Below the pieces are notes generated by a model that ran no database searches, was not told the DNA's origin, and saw nothing but the letters and a program-made list of their open reading frames with translations. A program made the position numbers and the translations under genes. Source: Triatoma infestans (taxonomy: Eukaryota; Arthropoda; Insecta; Hemiptera; Reduviidae). From it: a stretch of DNA of 64,000 nucleotides. This document shows positions 21,691 through 33,045 of this stretch, piece by piece; position 1 is the first letter of the stretch; each line of letters begins with the position of its first letter. Location of the stretch: the NCBI GenBank assembly GCA_011037195.1, contig JAAEAF010000395.1:62001-126000 (forward strand), in the 5' to 3' direction.

Positions 21691-22053
21691 CATCTTAAAA
21701 ACTTCCATTGCCTAAAACAACCTAAACTCGGCAGATATTTTGTTTTATCCCATTTTAAGACTCATTATTGATCGAATGTCTTCTAATAAATAATTACGAT
21801 AATTGATAATCTAAGCAAGGAGGTCAGTAGCTTCTGAATATCAATAATCACGAAAGACTCTTTAAATAACTTTCAATCAATCGTTAATAAATAAAATATT
21901 TAATTTCATACATTAAACAATAAAAGTAAATTAAAATGATGCAATTTCAATGACGAAATTTACAATCAGATGCACTATTTCAAAAATTTAAATCAATCAC
22001 GCAGGTATATCAACAATAATTTACACCACTAAGCAGTATTATCGCTATTGGGA
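21691..22053. other. AT-rich spacer, no gene seen
   Basis: A short TCTCTCTCTCTC tract lies at its start. Nothing else is recognised. Confidence 0.5.
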
Positions 22054-22270
22054 AGGGATTAGCTCAGTGGTAGCTCGCTAGACTACCAAAGCAGAGGTCC
22101 TGAGTTCGAGTCCAGTAGTACTGCCTTTAGATTTTCACTTCCTAGGAGCCTCTACAGCTTACTATCCGGTGATGGGCAGTGTTGTCTGTTACGAGAGAAT
22201 ACTGCCCGGAGGCTGGCAGGACACTGAGAAGGCTCGTGGCAAAAATGGCCATTAATATAAAAACAAATAA
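22054..22270 (+). mobile_element. tRNA-derived SINE (SINE-1), near-complete copy
   Basis: The tRNA-like head at about 22055-22125 has an A-box-like TAGCTCAGTGG (about 22060-22070) and B-box-like GAGTTCGAGTCC (about 22102-22113), as expected of an internal Pol III promoter. The body follows: TTAGATTTTCACTTCCTAGG, GGTGATGGGCAGTGTTGTCT, then a stem GGGCAGT (22174-22180) / ACTGCCC (22201-22207). It ends in an A-rich tail (AAAACAAATAAAAAAAT). The same head plus body recurs at 25.1 kb, and parts of it at 13.5 and 60.4 kb, so it is a SINE and not a functional tRNA gene. Confidence 0.85.
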
Positions 22271-23395
22271 AAAAATGCAGCTGATTGGTTGAATTCTCAC
22301 TCACTTATTACTGGAAAGATTATGTATACAAAAAAGGTTTGAGCTAAAGCCTTCCAAATGTAATGTACACTTTTTGTAAATTATAATAAGTGAATATTTT
22401 AAATATTTCGTTTATTAATAAAATAACTATACATAAAATAGGTAAATAGTTTCTTAAAGTTATGTATAGAAAAAGTAACTATCTAAACAAATCAGTTGAA
22501 TGTCGTATAGTTAACACATTTGATATCAAAAAGATTCATTTCATACCTTATACTATGCTGAGGATGTAGATTATATTAATAGATTAGATTGAGTTCTTTA
22601 TTATTTTAATTATATTAATAAATTTTCAGGCAATCTACCTTATCGTTTAGTAAGTGATACGCATTTCAGTATAAAAAAAAAGCAATAAAGAAATGTATAA
22701 TAAACGATTTAAGAAGTGAAAAAACTTCACAAAGTAAAGTTAATAACAAAAAAAAAAGCCCAGCTCATGCAAACTGCGAATTGAGAACTAACCAGGAAAA
22801 GAAGAACACAAAGGATCCCTTCAGTATTGAAGGAAGTTAAGTAAGTGTGTAGCAAAGGAACAAATTGAAAAATTCTTCTCTAATCTCTTGTTAATAATAT
22901 GTAATTTTAAAAATAATTAACTTGGCCATAAAAAAAAAATAGTGCAGGAAAATTTCTAATTAATTATTAGTTTGATATCAACAGTTAATCAAAAGCTTCA
23001 TTTTTTTGCTTTGTGCAAACAAAAGAGTAAATAAATACATTAGGTCACTCACTAATCTTATTTTTAAACCATATAATGCACTGGAATGGCGTACTTTTAC
23101 ATAAAATACATACGCGTCCGATACGAATCCGATAATTCACGAAACGATCCAAAATATATTCAGCAATGTTTGCATACTCGTCTAATTACTAGGAAGAAAA
23201 ACTCATATTAATCATAGCCAACCAACAGCCTTGATGATATCAATCTTTAACAAGAGCAACTGAGGCCAGCCAATCGCTAAATTTCCTTTGATTCTAGTGA
23301 TAGGACTGAGAATTTCTGAGAGAAAATTAATTATAAAAAAAAAGAAATGCAAACATTCTTCTCCTTCAATTTCTCCTCAAATGAAATCTATTTTT
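22271..23395. other. AT-rich stretch, no gene seen
   Basis: No recognised element and no long frame. Confidence 0.55.
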
Positions 23396-23399
23396 TTTA

Positions 23400-23660
23400 T
23401 TCTGAGCAAACTACGTTAAAGACTCACCGCCCCCCAAAAGCCTATAAAATAAAAAGGCACTTCTGGTTGACGGATTTCAACTAAAAACCTGAATTCATAC
23501 CGGATCCTTAAATGATATGACGACAAAACTGTATTTTCGATGATAAACCGCAATTTTGTTCACTATCATTAGTAGATGTTTCGGATTTTCTCGAAGAAAA
23601 CGGCTCCGAAGGTTTTCTTGAAACATTTTAGTGTAATAATTTATTTTAGAGGGTTGTAGG
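23400..23660. repeat. Family A module fragments, plus then minus orientation
   Basis: Near 23425-23490, AAAAGGCACTTCTGGTTGACGG-type module-end sequence is on the plus strand. Near 23580-23635, the inverse of the GAGCCGTTTTCTTCGAGAAAATC module core appears. Both are short and degraded. Confidence 0.4.
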
Positions 23661-25110
23661 GAGGGGGAGATCTATGACGTCAGATTTCAAGGCTTATCAT
23701 CCTCCGGCTCCTATATTTATTTATAATATGGAGAGCAAATAAACGTTTAGAAAAACCCTATTTTGTGCAAAAGTTTTACTTTAGCTATAGAGAAAAGAAA
23801 ATAATTTGAGAGTTTCATACAGGATTTTCATTCCTATTCAGAGTCGTTAAAACTGCATTTTCCATGAATACGCGCAATATGAAAATTACTTCTATTTTCA
23901 AAAGAATCAAGCATCCTAATGAAAAATCTCCTAAACGAAATGAATAAATATGAACACGGAGCAATTAAAATAAATAAATAATTTTCTTTCATAAAAAAAT
24001 ACAAAGGAGATTTATAAAAGAAATTAAGGAATTAGTCATAATTTGATTTAACTAGAAATGATGAGAAAAACCAGAACTTTTCCAAAAAGAAGGGGAAAGC
24101 CAAAAAGTTAACAATAATAAAAATAAAAATCAGTAAAGTTAATTAAAAAAGTTTAATTTTGGATTTAACCACAATTGACAAAATGAAATGACATCACTAT
24201 GTTGGTGTTGAAGAGTAAAACAGGCAATGGATAAAGATTACACGGGATAACAAAGGAGAAGAAATATATACAGTAAAACCGGCAGGAAACTGGTGGTGAC
24301 GGTTGTATCTTTGAGCCGGATGAAGTAAATGAAGGATTAAATTAGAAAACATCACCAAGAATAAACTGTAAAGAAAAAAAGAAAAGAAAAAAAAGGGGAA
24401 ACAAAGACAGCACTGTCAAGAGAAGAGTGTAACGAGAAATATGGAGTAAAAAAGGCCTGTTGAGGACATAAAACTGCCTCCAATTTTCTAGTGATTGAAA
24501 AATAAAAACTGATTGAATTAATAAAAAAATATTGATTTAAATAATTAGTATATTGATTTAAATAATAAGAATTCAATAAACACTTATTATGACCAGTTCC
24601 TTTTATTTTAGTAAGAAAGAGTAGAAATAAGCAGGAGTATAAGAGATTTAACTTGACACAGATCCAAACAATTACTTTTTTTTATAGCACAAGGATTTTC
24701 ATAAAATACATTTTTTATGGTACCCTAAAGAGAAAGAAATCTTTTTAGCGAATGTATGTGATCGAAATTTCTAAAAAATGAAAAATTGAGGGAAACCTTT
24801 TGGATGCAGCAGAAGGATTCTGCCAAAATAAGATATCCATAGGTGTGACTTAATAGATTTATTATTATTATTATAACGATTTTCTTCATCGCTATTACTA
24901 TCTACATACTGCCCGCAAGGGGTATCTATTGCTTGCAGTTACTTGGGAAGTAGCGACCCCACGGGTTACCACAGCTCAGTACTCAATGCACTTCGTCAGG
25001 ACAGCACACAATATACTTAAACTACATACACTCTACTCTTCACAGACAAGGACAAACACAGTACACAAACTAGGGACTCCTTCCCTAGTTGATTGGCGCA
25101 GGCAAAGAGA
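23661..25110. other. Unassigned stretch, no gene seen
   Basis: A-rich and purine-rich tracts lie at about 24365-24400. The ORF 24352-24576 (-) is low complexity. The ORF 24929-25237 (+) runs into the SINE and has no recognised domain. Confidence 0.5.
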
Positions 25111-25116
25111 GAAGGA

Positions 25117-25350
25117 AGGCATTAGTTCAGTGGTAGCGCGCTGGACTAGCTGGAGTTCTCGTGTTCGAATCCAGCATGCTGCCCTAAGATTTTTTCTTCC
25201 TAGGAGCCTCTACAACTCACTGTCCGGTGATGGGTAGTGTAGTCTGTAGCAGCTAGAGAACACTGCTTGGAGGTCGGCAGTGCACTGAGATTGCTTCGGA
25301 GGGCACAATAGATCTTTCTAGTCGCAGTGCAATAATTCCCTACAACAATC
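25117..25350 (+). mobile_element. tRNA-derived SINE (SINE-1), near-complete copy
   Basis: The head has A-box-like TTAGTTCAGTGGTAG (about 25122) and B-box-like GTGTTCGAATCC (about 25161-25172). The body has TTCTTCCTAGGAGCCTCTAC (about 25193), GGTGATGGGTAGTGT (about 25226) and CACTGCTTGGAGGTCGGCAG (about 25261). GGGTAGTG can pair with CACTGCTT if G-U pairs are allowed, the same stem as in the 22.05 kb copy. The 3' tail is not clearly A-rich. Confidence 0.82.
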
Positions 25351-25539
25351 TACAATCATAGCCGCACTACTTTTATTTGAACCATTATTAAGAAAAAATT
25401 GCTTTTCGTACGTGCTAGAGGAGCAGGAAGGAAATCATTGCTCTAGAAAGTCAAAGCATACAAACTATGCTTCCATTATGGCAGTTATGAGTATTCAAGA
25501 AACGAAGAAGTTCATATCATGATAAAGAAGAGGCGGATG

Positions 25540-25605
25540 CCAACCGCTCTCAACCTTTTTTGCGACTTCCCCTACGAAAAACTGCATTGGTGCCATTGAG
25601 AAATG
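25540..25605 (+). mobile_element. Possible hAT-type terminal inverted repeat
   Basis: CCGCTCTCAACCTTTTTTGC at about 25548 resembles the widespread hAT terminus CAGxGGTTCTCAACCTTTTT, and is followed by a CGACTTCCCCTACG-like continuation also common in such elements. No partner terminus, transposase or 8-bp target duplication was identified, so this is a weak call. Confidence 0.3.
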
Positions 25606-26589
25606 GCTTACATGCAAGCATATACCATCTGAGCCAAATGGTTTGAGGGAGTATTTTTACTCACATAAGGTGAAACTTCCCTATGTTTATAGAGACGGAA
25701 GCTCATTCAGGTATAACCAGCGCATCCTCATCGCGGCTTTGGAAACATCGGCGCTCCAGTTTTGTGCAAGCGTGGATGACCAAGCTGGTGGGCGAACGCA
25801 GAGGGTAGCCTTCGGGCTATTTGGGAACTTAGCAATCCCAGTAATCAGCTATAATTACAGACTAACAAGTGCAGCGGCGCCCCGTCAGGAGTGTGAGTTG
25901 GTAGAAACTTTTCTGCCTTCTGTTTGGGTCGCCATAATTTATGTGCGACCTGAATCTCTTGTAGCGAATTCTTTTGTGGGGGTTCATGCTGCACCACTTA
26001 CACATGTTTGCCGTGTGTGGTCCTGTCGTGAGGATGGGAAGTCCTGGTGGTTGAGTTGCAGGTTCTCGCTGGAGGCAAGTTCCCTCGGCCTTGCAGTCCT
26101 ACACACTACTTTGGCTCCTAACTCCACTAAACAGGCGGCCAGAGCCTAACCCAGCTCTAGTCAATCGGCCAGCGTAAAGTACGCATGGGTGAGTTCCCGG
26201 GTATTGTGGGCCTTGGCCCATAATCCCTGGGCACTATATCTCTAGGGTAGCTCTGGCGCTTCTTCAAAGCGTCCGAAATTGTGAGGATCTGTGGAGAGTG
26301 GAGAGCACTGGAGATGAATTTTAAATTTTATTATATATATATATATGTATTTAACTTCAAATTCGTCAACCGGGGACCCATAGAGGAGGGGGCCACCGGT
26401 GTGGTGGTAATTCCTCTGTACATCCAGAGTAGGGTGACCAAGGCCTGGATGCACTAATGGGTGGGAATCTGGAAAATATCCAGAGGCAGGTAAGGCTTAC
26501 TTCTGGCGGAGAACGTATCAGGAGGAGCCGCGGAGGACTTGTCCCCCTGCGGCGACTTCTGAAACGTGGTCAAAGGAAAAAGGACAGAT
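25606..26589. other. GC-richer unassigned block, possibly 5' region of a non-LTR element
   Basis: Clearly less AT-rich than the surroundings. It holds a 168-codon plus-strand open frame (25643-26149) whose product I do not recognise; it has no signal peptide, membrane segment or motif I can name. The remainder to 26590 has stops in all frames and a TATATATATA tract (about 26333-26346). Because an R1-like endonuclease begins at 26.74 kb on the same strand, this block could be untranslated or ORF1 sequence of that or a related element. That is a guess from position and composition. Confidence 0.35.
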
Positions 26590-26596
26590 AGGTATG

Positions 26597-26687
26597 GCAG
26601 GTATTTTTATTTATTTATTTATTTATTTTTATTTATTTATATATTTATTTATTTTTATCTATTTATTTATTTTTATTCCTGCCTGCT
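26597..26687 (+). repeat. (TTTA)n microsatellite
   Basis: About 90 bp of imperfect TTTA/TTTTTA repeats. It could be the 3' tail of the block upstream or simple sequence expansion. Confidence 0.85.
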
Positions 26688-26742
26688 GTTTATCAAGTAT
26701 GTCAGAAGTTCCATTTCTTCCATTAGTTGACTATTTACATAT

Positions 26743-27500
26743 TTGACACTTATCCGAGAACCCTACGCTTATAAAAGATTGGTTCGAGGTTTGAGTGCGG
26801 TAAATGGCAGGCTGTTTGTTGCGGATGGCGGGGGCACTCCTCGATGTATTTGCGTTAGTAGAGATGTCAGCGCCGTTCTGCTAAGACAGTTATGCTCTAG
26901 GGATTTGGTACGGTTTTCGGAGTCCAGCAACATACCTATAATTATAGGTTGTGATGCAAATGCACATCATGTTGTCTGGGGACAGCAGCGACATCAATAC
27001 TAGGGGGTCGTGCTGTCATGGATAGAATTTGCTCTAGGGTGCTTCTTTGATGTTGAAGGGGCATTTGACAGAGCATCGTTTGATGCTCTTGAAGATTCCC
27101 TAGGTCGAAAAGGTATACAACCAGTTTTCATTAACAGGATAGGTATTTATTTAAGGAGTAGAGTTATACAGGCTCCTATAGGTATGCGCACTGTGGTTGT
27201 GGGAGCGGGGAGAGGGTGTCCTAGGTGGTTGTCTCTCACCAAAGCTATGGTGTGCTCTCATGGATGAACTATTAACTAAGATGAATTCATCAGGATTCTA
27301 GTACAGGCATATGCCGATGATAGTGTTATTTTATTGTTGGGGCGATGTCTGGATACTATCTCAGACTTAATGCAAAGTGCCCTCAATATGGTGTATGATA
27401 AGGGTCTTTCAATTAAGCCCAGTAAGACCCAGGTGCTTTTATTTATTAATAGGAGGAAGATCGTAGGATTAAAACCTCCTAGGTTATTAGGAATTCTGTT
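26743..27500 (+). pseudogene. R1-like non-LTR retrotransposon fragment (APE endonuclease plus RT)
   Basis: Three plus-strand frames carry recognisable parts of one ORF2. Frame 26743-27003 has an apurinic-type endonuclease: a REPYAYKRLVRGLSAVNGR start resembling QEPY..G..., and IPIIIGCDANAHHVVWG, the conserved GDxNAHHxxWG block with D, N and HH retained. Frame 27010-27267 has RT motif A as FFDVEGAFDRASFDAL. Near 27305-27330 is the catalytic YADD box, followed by LSIKPSKTQVLLF and the KPPRLLG block to about 27495. Endonuclease and RT are brought close by large internal deletions, with at least two frame changes. The thumb and RNase H are gone. The retained motifs fit the R1 clade best. This copy cannot be functional. 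Confidence 0.78.
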
Positions 27501-27545
27501 CAGATCACATGTCCCAGCACCCATTCCAGTCGAACTTTATTGTTT
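27500..27545 (-). pseudogene. RNase H sliver of a non-LTR element, opposite strand to its neighbour
   Basis: On the minus strand about 40 bp reads KVRLEWVLGH, the same segment as KVRLEWVPGH in the RNase H fragment at 30.5-31.1 kb. At DNA level CCCATTCCAGTCGAACTTTA (27515-27534) differs from that copy by one base. It is wedged between the R1-like RT fragment and the Penelope element. Confidence 0.6.
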
Positions 27546-29383
27546 AATATTATGAAGAAATTGGGTGAATGAAGGTAACTGTCGGCGTGTATGTTTTTGA
27601 GTGCCAGTTAGTTATAAGAGTATTGTTAACATCGCGTATAATGGTTAAGTCGAGAAAGTTAATAGTATTGGTGTCTTCTAGTTCGTAAGTAAAATGTAGA
27701 CGAGGATGGAAAGAATTAAATATGTCCAGAATTGTGTGTATCTTGTTAGATGGTATTGCTGTCAGGCAGTCATCTACATATTTGTAAAAGAAGGGCAATT
27801 TAAAAGGAACTTTGGGAATGGATTTGTCTATTAAGTCGTTCATGATAATGTTAGCCAGAATTGGTCTTAAGCTACTATCCATAGCTGTTCCGAAAATCGT
27901 TTATGAAATTGGTTGTTAATATAAAGTATCCTGAGTTAGTTACTACAGTGTGTGAGCAATGTGATGAAGGTGTTCATGGGAATTTTTGTTTTATTATCTA
28001 ATGAATGGAAATTATTTTTCATTAGAGCTATTGTGTCATTTATCGGAACATTTGTAAATAAGGATCAAGAGATATAAGATTGTAGTTATCCGGAAGTTTT
28101 AGAGTTTCTAATTTCTCTTTGAGAGCAAAGGAATCTTTAATGTTGTAATTGTCATTTGAAAAATGTTTAAGTAATTCTGCTAGGTCCTTGGAGATTTGAT
28201 AGATAGGTTAATGAACGATATAATATATCGTATAGGATTACCTATTTGTGGGTTCTGACAATACCATAAATTTTTGGAGGAGTGGGAGAGTTATTGATAA
28301 GCTGATTTTTTGTATGTAAGTCAATTTATTTATGTAAGTCATTAATGAGTTTGTTGGTTTGTAATTTTACTGTATTAGTGGGGTCTTTTGTTAACTTAAT
28401 GTAAGTTTTGGGTCTGTAAGAAGATTGTGTATTTTTAAAGTATAATCGGCTTATTGATAACAACAGTTTGGTTGGTTTTGTCAGAAGAAAGGATTAGAAT
28501 ATCAGGATTTTCTTTAAGGAATTTTTTTGAGGTTTTGATATTATCAAGGATGGGATAGATAGGATCGTTCTGGCATAGGTGCTGGGTTAATGAGTGTAAA
28601 TGATTTGTAATAACATTAATCATCTTGGGGCGATGTCTAGTTGATTTTGTTGATTTTCATCTAGTTGGTTGATAGCGTATAAGGCGCAAATAATATTAGA
28701 AGCAGGAATGAAGTTCCTAGCTTTATAAGGCACTGAAAATTTAGAGCCTAAACTAAGTGTTTTTTAAACCGTTGGAATTTCTGTATCTGTTAAATTTATA
28801 AACCAGTTATCATTAACATTAAAGCAACACTGTGTTTTGACAAAAGGTTGCTAATTTTTTTAATATGTGTGTCTCTAATTGTATTGAACAACTTTTGGAA
28901 ACTACATTTTTTTCTGATATCTATCTAGTTACTGATTACAGATGCCGGTATAATTTGATGCAGACTTCTTCAAGGAATCAATTTCATTGTTGATAGCTTT
29001 AATATTGTAGATGCAGATCTTGATTTCTATATTCAATAAATTTGTCTTGTATCGTGTGCTTGCTCTTTGAATTTCATCTAAAAACGGATATGGTTGGCTA
29101 TGGAAAAATCCTCTAACATGACTGTCAATAGACTTGGAAAAATTTGTTTTTCCCTGCATTTTAAAAGGGAAATTCTTTGGTTCAGCATAGTACTAGTTTT
29201 TGATTGACCGTGGCCCATTTCTTAAGAAACGAGGATGCATCTGATCCAAATTCTCTAGTAACATAGCAAAAGAATCCCATGGTAATGTGTTTAGGAAAGA
29301 AAATGCTCACTCAGTTTCCTAATATAAAAGTATTTGTTGGCCGCTGATGAATTATATTATGAAGAAATTTAGTGAGCATTGGT
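27545..29383 (-). pseudogene. Penelope-like element (PLE-1), minus strand, GIY-YIG domain deleted
   Basis: Minus-strand frames give, in order, an N-terminal segment (29159-28929), a middle segment (28623-28435, with NVITNHLHSLTQ and PDILILSSDKT), and the RT palm (27882-27550). The palm has MDSSLRPILANIIMNDL, the Penelope GSSLSPILAN block, and catalytic YVDD in FFYKYVDDCLTAIPS. The DKT segment and the YVDD are typical of Penelope RTs, which are related to telomerase. Stops and frame changes separate the segments. The C-terminal linker and GIY-YIG endonuclease are missing: the palm frame runs at about 27568 straight into a terminal motif AATTTCTTCATAATAT, which also occurs at the 5' edge (29351-29383) and at the 3' edge of the plus-strand copy (36001-36034). 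The repeated terminal motif fits the pseudo-LTRs of Penelope elements. Confidence 0.8.
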
Positions 29384-30094
29384 CATGAATGATTTATTGT
29401 TTAAAGGAAATTTGCCAAATTAATTTGAATTCTAACAATTACAAGAAACAAATCGGATGAGTGTTACATTTCTCTCTCTCTTTTTTTTTTGGAGTAAGAA
29501 TAATATAATAACAATTTAAAGGTAAATAGATAAAGTAAATAAATCAAAAAAACAATGTTAGAACTGAATAGAAAAATACATATATGTATATGTCTTACGA
29601 ACAATGAGAAATATCTTACTGTTTTATTTTCTGATTTGTAACAAATGGAAAAGTAAAAATAGTAATTCCAACCTTCATAGGTGTATATTTAAAATAATTA
29701 TATATTACACAATGAAACGAGGGAGAGATATGGGGGATTGGTGTTGATGCATGCAATTTACATTTTACCACAATTCTTTTTCGATTGTTTTATATTTGTA
29801 AATATAATCCATGAATGAGTTATTTTCATTTAATAAAATTTAAACTTATTCTTGTAAGAATGAAATTATATTAACTATTTCATTACTTAAATAGTAATGT
29901 AAATAGTAAATATATCATACTTGGAATTATTATTTATAAAAATGAAAAAAAAATGATGCAAAACGTTCACACTACTTTACTGTAACTATAACAATACTAA
30001 CAGACAAGTGATAAAAGTAGTTTATCTGGAATGAACACATTGAATGGCCGTTAGCTTATAACAGTAGTATAAATTCAAGCCTAATTCTGAGGTC
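29384..30094. other. AT-rich spacer, no gene seen
   Basis: A TCTCTCTC/T-run tract lies at about 29471-29490. Nothing recognised. Confidence 0.5.
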
Positions 30095-31462
30095 CCCCTC
30101 CGTCAGAAAACTCTTTAAATCAATTTTTTACCGAACAAATGTTTCACATAGAAGTATTTATTTCTGAGTGGACGTTTGGACGTTTTCTTTGATCAAGAAA
30201 GAACTTTTATGAAGCTCTTTTCAAGAAATCGCAAGAAACTTAGAAACCAATTCTGTAAAGTTGTACTATCAGGCAACGGATTTTCTTCAAATTTGAAGTT
30301 CTAGCTATACATTTAAATATACTTTAATAATACATAGTGGTAGCATCATGCATTATATTGAAGTAGCACTTTAGAGGAATGCATAAAGTTGCGGCTCAGC
30401 TCATCCAAAACCTTCCAACATTCAATTTAAAATGTTTTGAATTAAAGTGATTACGTCTTAATATGTCTTAGTCAGATTAGATTGATTGATTGAGGTGGGC
30501 CCCGATTCGCAGACACGGCAGCCAGTAGAGGCTTATTGCGCCTACCTCTGTATGGCCAGTATGAGAAACCTGTCCTCTTAATGAGGTTGAGCGCTTTCCC
30601 AAACAACTCTTTTTACACTATTATCACCTGGTGGTCTCATTGTTCCAAAGATCTCATAGAGCAATCTAGCGATTGCAACACAATTGAGACAATTTCCTCT
30701 TCCTCCTGACATCGTCTTCACAAATATTCTGAGCTAATTATCCCCACCGTGTGTAGATGTTTTTTGAATCAACTGTGCCCCATGAAAAGGCCTGCCACCA
30801 GATTAATCTGGTTCCTTCCTAAGCAGCTCTTTAGTTCTATACTTCCTCAGCTTCGACATCATCATCTTGTTGTGTTTGTCTCCTAGACTTAACTTCCAGG
30901 TTGTCCCGTGCTCCCTCCAGAGCCAGTTCTGAGAGATGCAGGTACTGTCCCTTTGTTTATCCCTAGGACAGGTTTTGAACCTCAGAACCAAGTATTCGCC
31001 CCATTCCTGGCAGTTGGTCAACTGCTTTCCTCTAATCCTTTATGTCCTGGTACCCATTCCAGCCGAACTTTATTGTGTTGGTGGGAAAGTGGCGTCAGCT
31101 ACATATTAGTGTAGGAGCTTTAGAGAACATTGTTTGGAGCTATTTTGTAGAAATTGCGACACACTCAAAAAAATATAAAAACAAAACTTTAAAGTCGCTA
31201 AACACTCTAACTTCTAATTGTGGTTGATGGATTTTGACCGAAACCTTTTAACAGATACCGTGTTGGTACTTAAACGAAGTATCAAGTTTGAGCTTTCTGT
31301 AATTTTTTCGTTTCTGAGATGTATTTCTCTCACTCTTCCTCTCACAACATTCGCTACAAAGTGACCTCAAAGCACGTGTTTCCGGGGAACTAAATACAAA
31401 TTTTCGAAAGTCTGACACGATCGCTAAATACTTCTGACAGGACTTCTTACAGTTGCAAAAAA
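30095..31462 (+). repeat. Family A repeat split by a non-LTR RNase H fragment
   Basis: The left part 30095-30474 holds module 1 and the start of module 2 (GAACAAATGTTTCACATAGA near 30133; TTGTACTATCAGGCAACGG near 30263). The right part 31086-31462 resumes with GGAGCTATTTTGTAGAAATT, a module end (TTGTGGTTGATGGATTTTGA near 31218), the ACAGATACCGTGTTGGTAC block, the 3' block and a decayed hairpin near 31430-31455. About 610 bp of unrelated sequence (30475-31085, minus) separates the halves. The 5' terminus is not seen. Confidence 0.7.
30475..31085 (-). pseudogene. RNase H and C-terminal tail of an R1/Jockey-like non-LTR element
   Basis: The minus strand near 31085-31000 reads HNKVRLEWVPGHKGLEESS, then ARNGANTWF and GSKPVLG in the same frame after stops. 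This is the end of a retroelement RNase H domain (xxxLxWVPGHxGxxGNExAD..A..Ga). Further on, minus-strand frames give CVAIARLLYEIFG, resembling the C..CPALxRxRxxxLG tail of the cysteine/histidine motif after RNase H. Stops interrupt the frame. A 72-codon ORF (31021-30803) covers part of it in another frame. It sits inside a family A copy, so it arrived there later, or the copy was rearranged around it. Confidence 0.68.
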
Positions 31463-32790
31463 AAAAGAACTTTCACCAAGTCTTCCATGAATTTATTATT
31501 TCTTTCCAGGGCTGAAATTTATGTGTGACCGCTATGCGGTAAATAGTGTTAGTGTACGTAATGTGAAAATGTACCTTAATAATGTGTGACTGTAAAATAT
31601 GGGTTATGATAATTATAGTTTGGCCGTAAATACCCACGTGAAATATGTTTGGTCGTGTCAGGTTGATTTGTTTATACGTAAAAGTGCGAATACATTGAGG
31701 CGACTTCTCTTGCTAACGAAGTCTGCAACAGGTTAGTGGAAGTTTGGAAAAACAGCAAGCTACAACTGCTACACTAATTTTACGATGAAAAAGGTTAAGC
31801 TCTGCAAGATCTGCACTCCACTTAATTAAAAAATATCCAAATGTTGTAATCGTAATTTTAAAAAATTTTTATTTCTCAGTTAATTATTATAAAATTAATA
31901 GAGAAAATATGAAATTCCATTTTTATTTATTTCTATTTTATTAGATTAAAAAAAAACGTTCATAAATGTTTTGATGAAGCAGAAATGAAAGATCATGTTT
32001 CTACAATTTTTTTAACTTCTTTAATAAAACTCTTATGTACTTTGTGGCTTCATACAACTACACAAGAAACGTTCTATTATTAGGTCACGAAGTAATATAG
32101 TTTATTAAATTTAAGTCCAAGATCACAAATGGGAAAGAGGAGAAACAACCTTGATATTTTCCTCCTCACCACCCTGCTGGTATAGATCTAATGACGCCGA
32201 GAAGAAAATTAATTTTTTTTTGTTGAGAAATTCCTGGCTAGGAACAAACGAAATGAAATTTCAAGTTTTATTATCTTTGAAGTTAAGTCGCTCTTTTAAG
32301 TTCTGGTTTCCTTTATTTTAATGAGAATCTAGGCAGAATGATTAGTTCACATAACAAACAATTATCAATATGAGCTGATATGAGCACGACTATCTCTATT
32401 TTTGACCCAAGCAAACTGTTTGGATAATTGTGTTTCAAAAGATAGTGCAGGCTTGAAGAAATTGCTCACCAGCCAAGCATAATACATTGATACCCTACAG
32501 ATACTTAATGTCATCAAGATTGAACTTCCTTTGCAAATATAGATATGAGCTTAGAAGGAGTGCTGTACTGGATTTAAGTATAGAAAGCAAATGAACAATA
32601 CGGATCTAACAGCTAATCTTAAATGTCTGGGAATACAATAAAAAGGATTTCCACATTACCAGATATAGGACTTTGATATCAGACAACACAACATCAACAA
32701 TTGTGACGAAGTGGCAGCCTAGAGGATAGTTTAACTAAAGAGCTATGCTAGAATCCCCTCCTTCCCAAAAAAATGATTAAAACAAAATTA
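31463..32790. other. AT-rich stretch, no gene seen
   Basis: No recognised element; A and T homopolymers only. Confidence 0.5.
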
Positions 32791-32794
32791 ATAA

Positions 32795-33045
32795 AGTAGC
32801 TATTCTGGTGGCTGGATTTCGAACGAAACCTTGGTGTTCGTTGTATCTATGTGAGAGATCAAGTATAAAGCCTCCTGCTACATTTCATCTTGAGATATTT
32901 TGTTCACAATACAGACGCATAGATAATGCGCTAAAATTGGTTTTCGAACTTTGGGAACCTAATAATATGTATTTCCTAATATATATAATGACCTAATATG
33001 AAACTGAATTTCGCAAATTTGACATCCCAAATAGAGCTAGACTGA
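32795..33045 (+). repeat. Family A repeat, 3' portion
   Basis: It starts at a module end (AGTAGCTATTCTGGTGGCTGG), continues through CGAAACCTTGGTGTTCGTTG and GAGATATTTTGTTCACAATA, and reaches the 3' block (AAACTGAATTTCGCAAATTTGAC near 33000). The microsatellite is decayed and the terminal hairpin is lost. Confidence 0.6.

Noticed and set aside
22055..22125. A tRNA gene
   Set aside because: A and B boxes are present, but the same head plus a shared non-tRNA body recurs at 25.1 kb, and truncated forms occur elsewhere. It is the head of a SINE.
25643..26149. 168-codon open frame, the longest plus-strand frame apart from the Penelope copy
   Set aside because: The translation has no recognisable domain or compositional sign of a protein, no splice or promoter context can be judged, and it lies in a GC-richer block next to a retroelement, where long chance frames are likelier. 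Kept only as part of an unassigned block.
29344..29366. CTGATGA followed 10 bp later by GAAGAAA, hammerhead-like
   Set aside because: There is no stem between the boxes and the GAAG spacing is wrong. The sequence is instead part of the Penelope terminal motif on the other strand.
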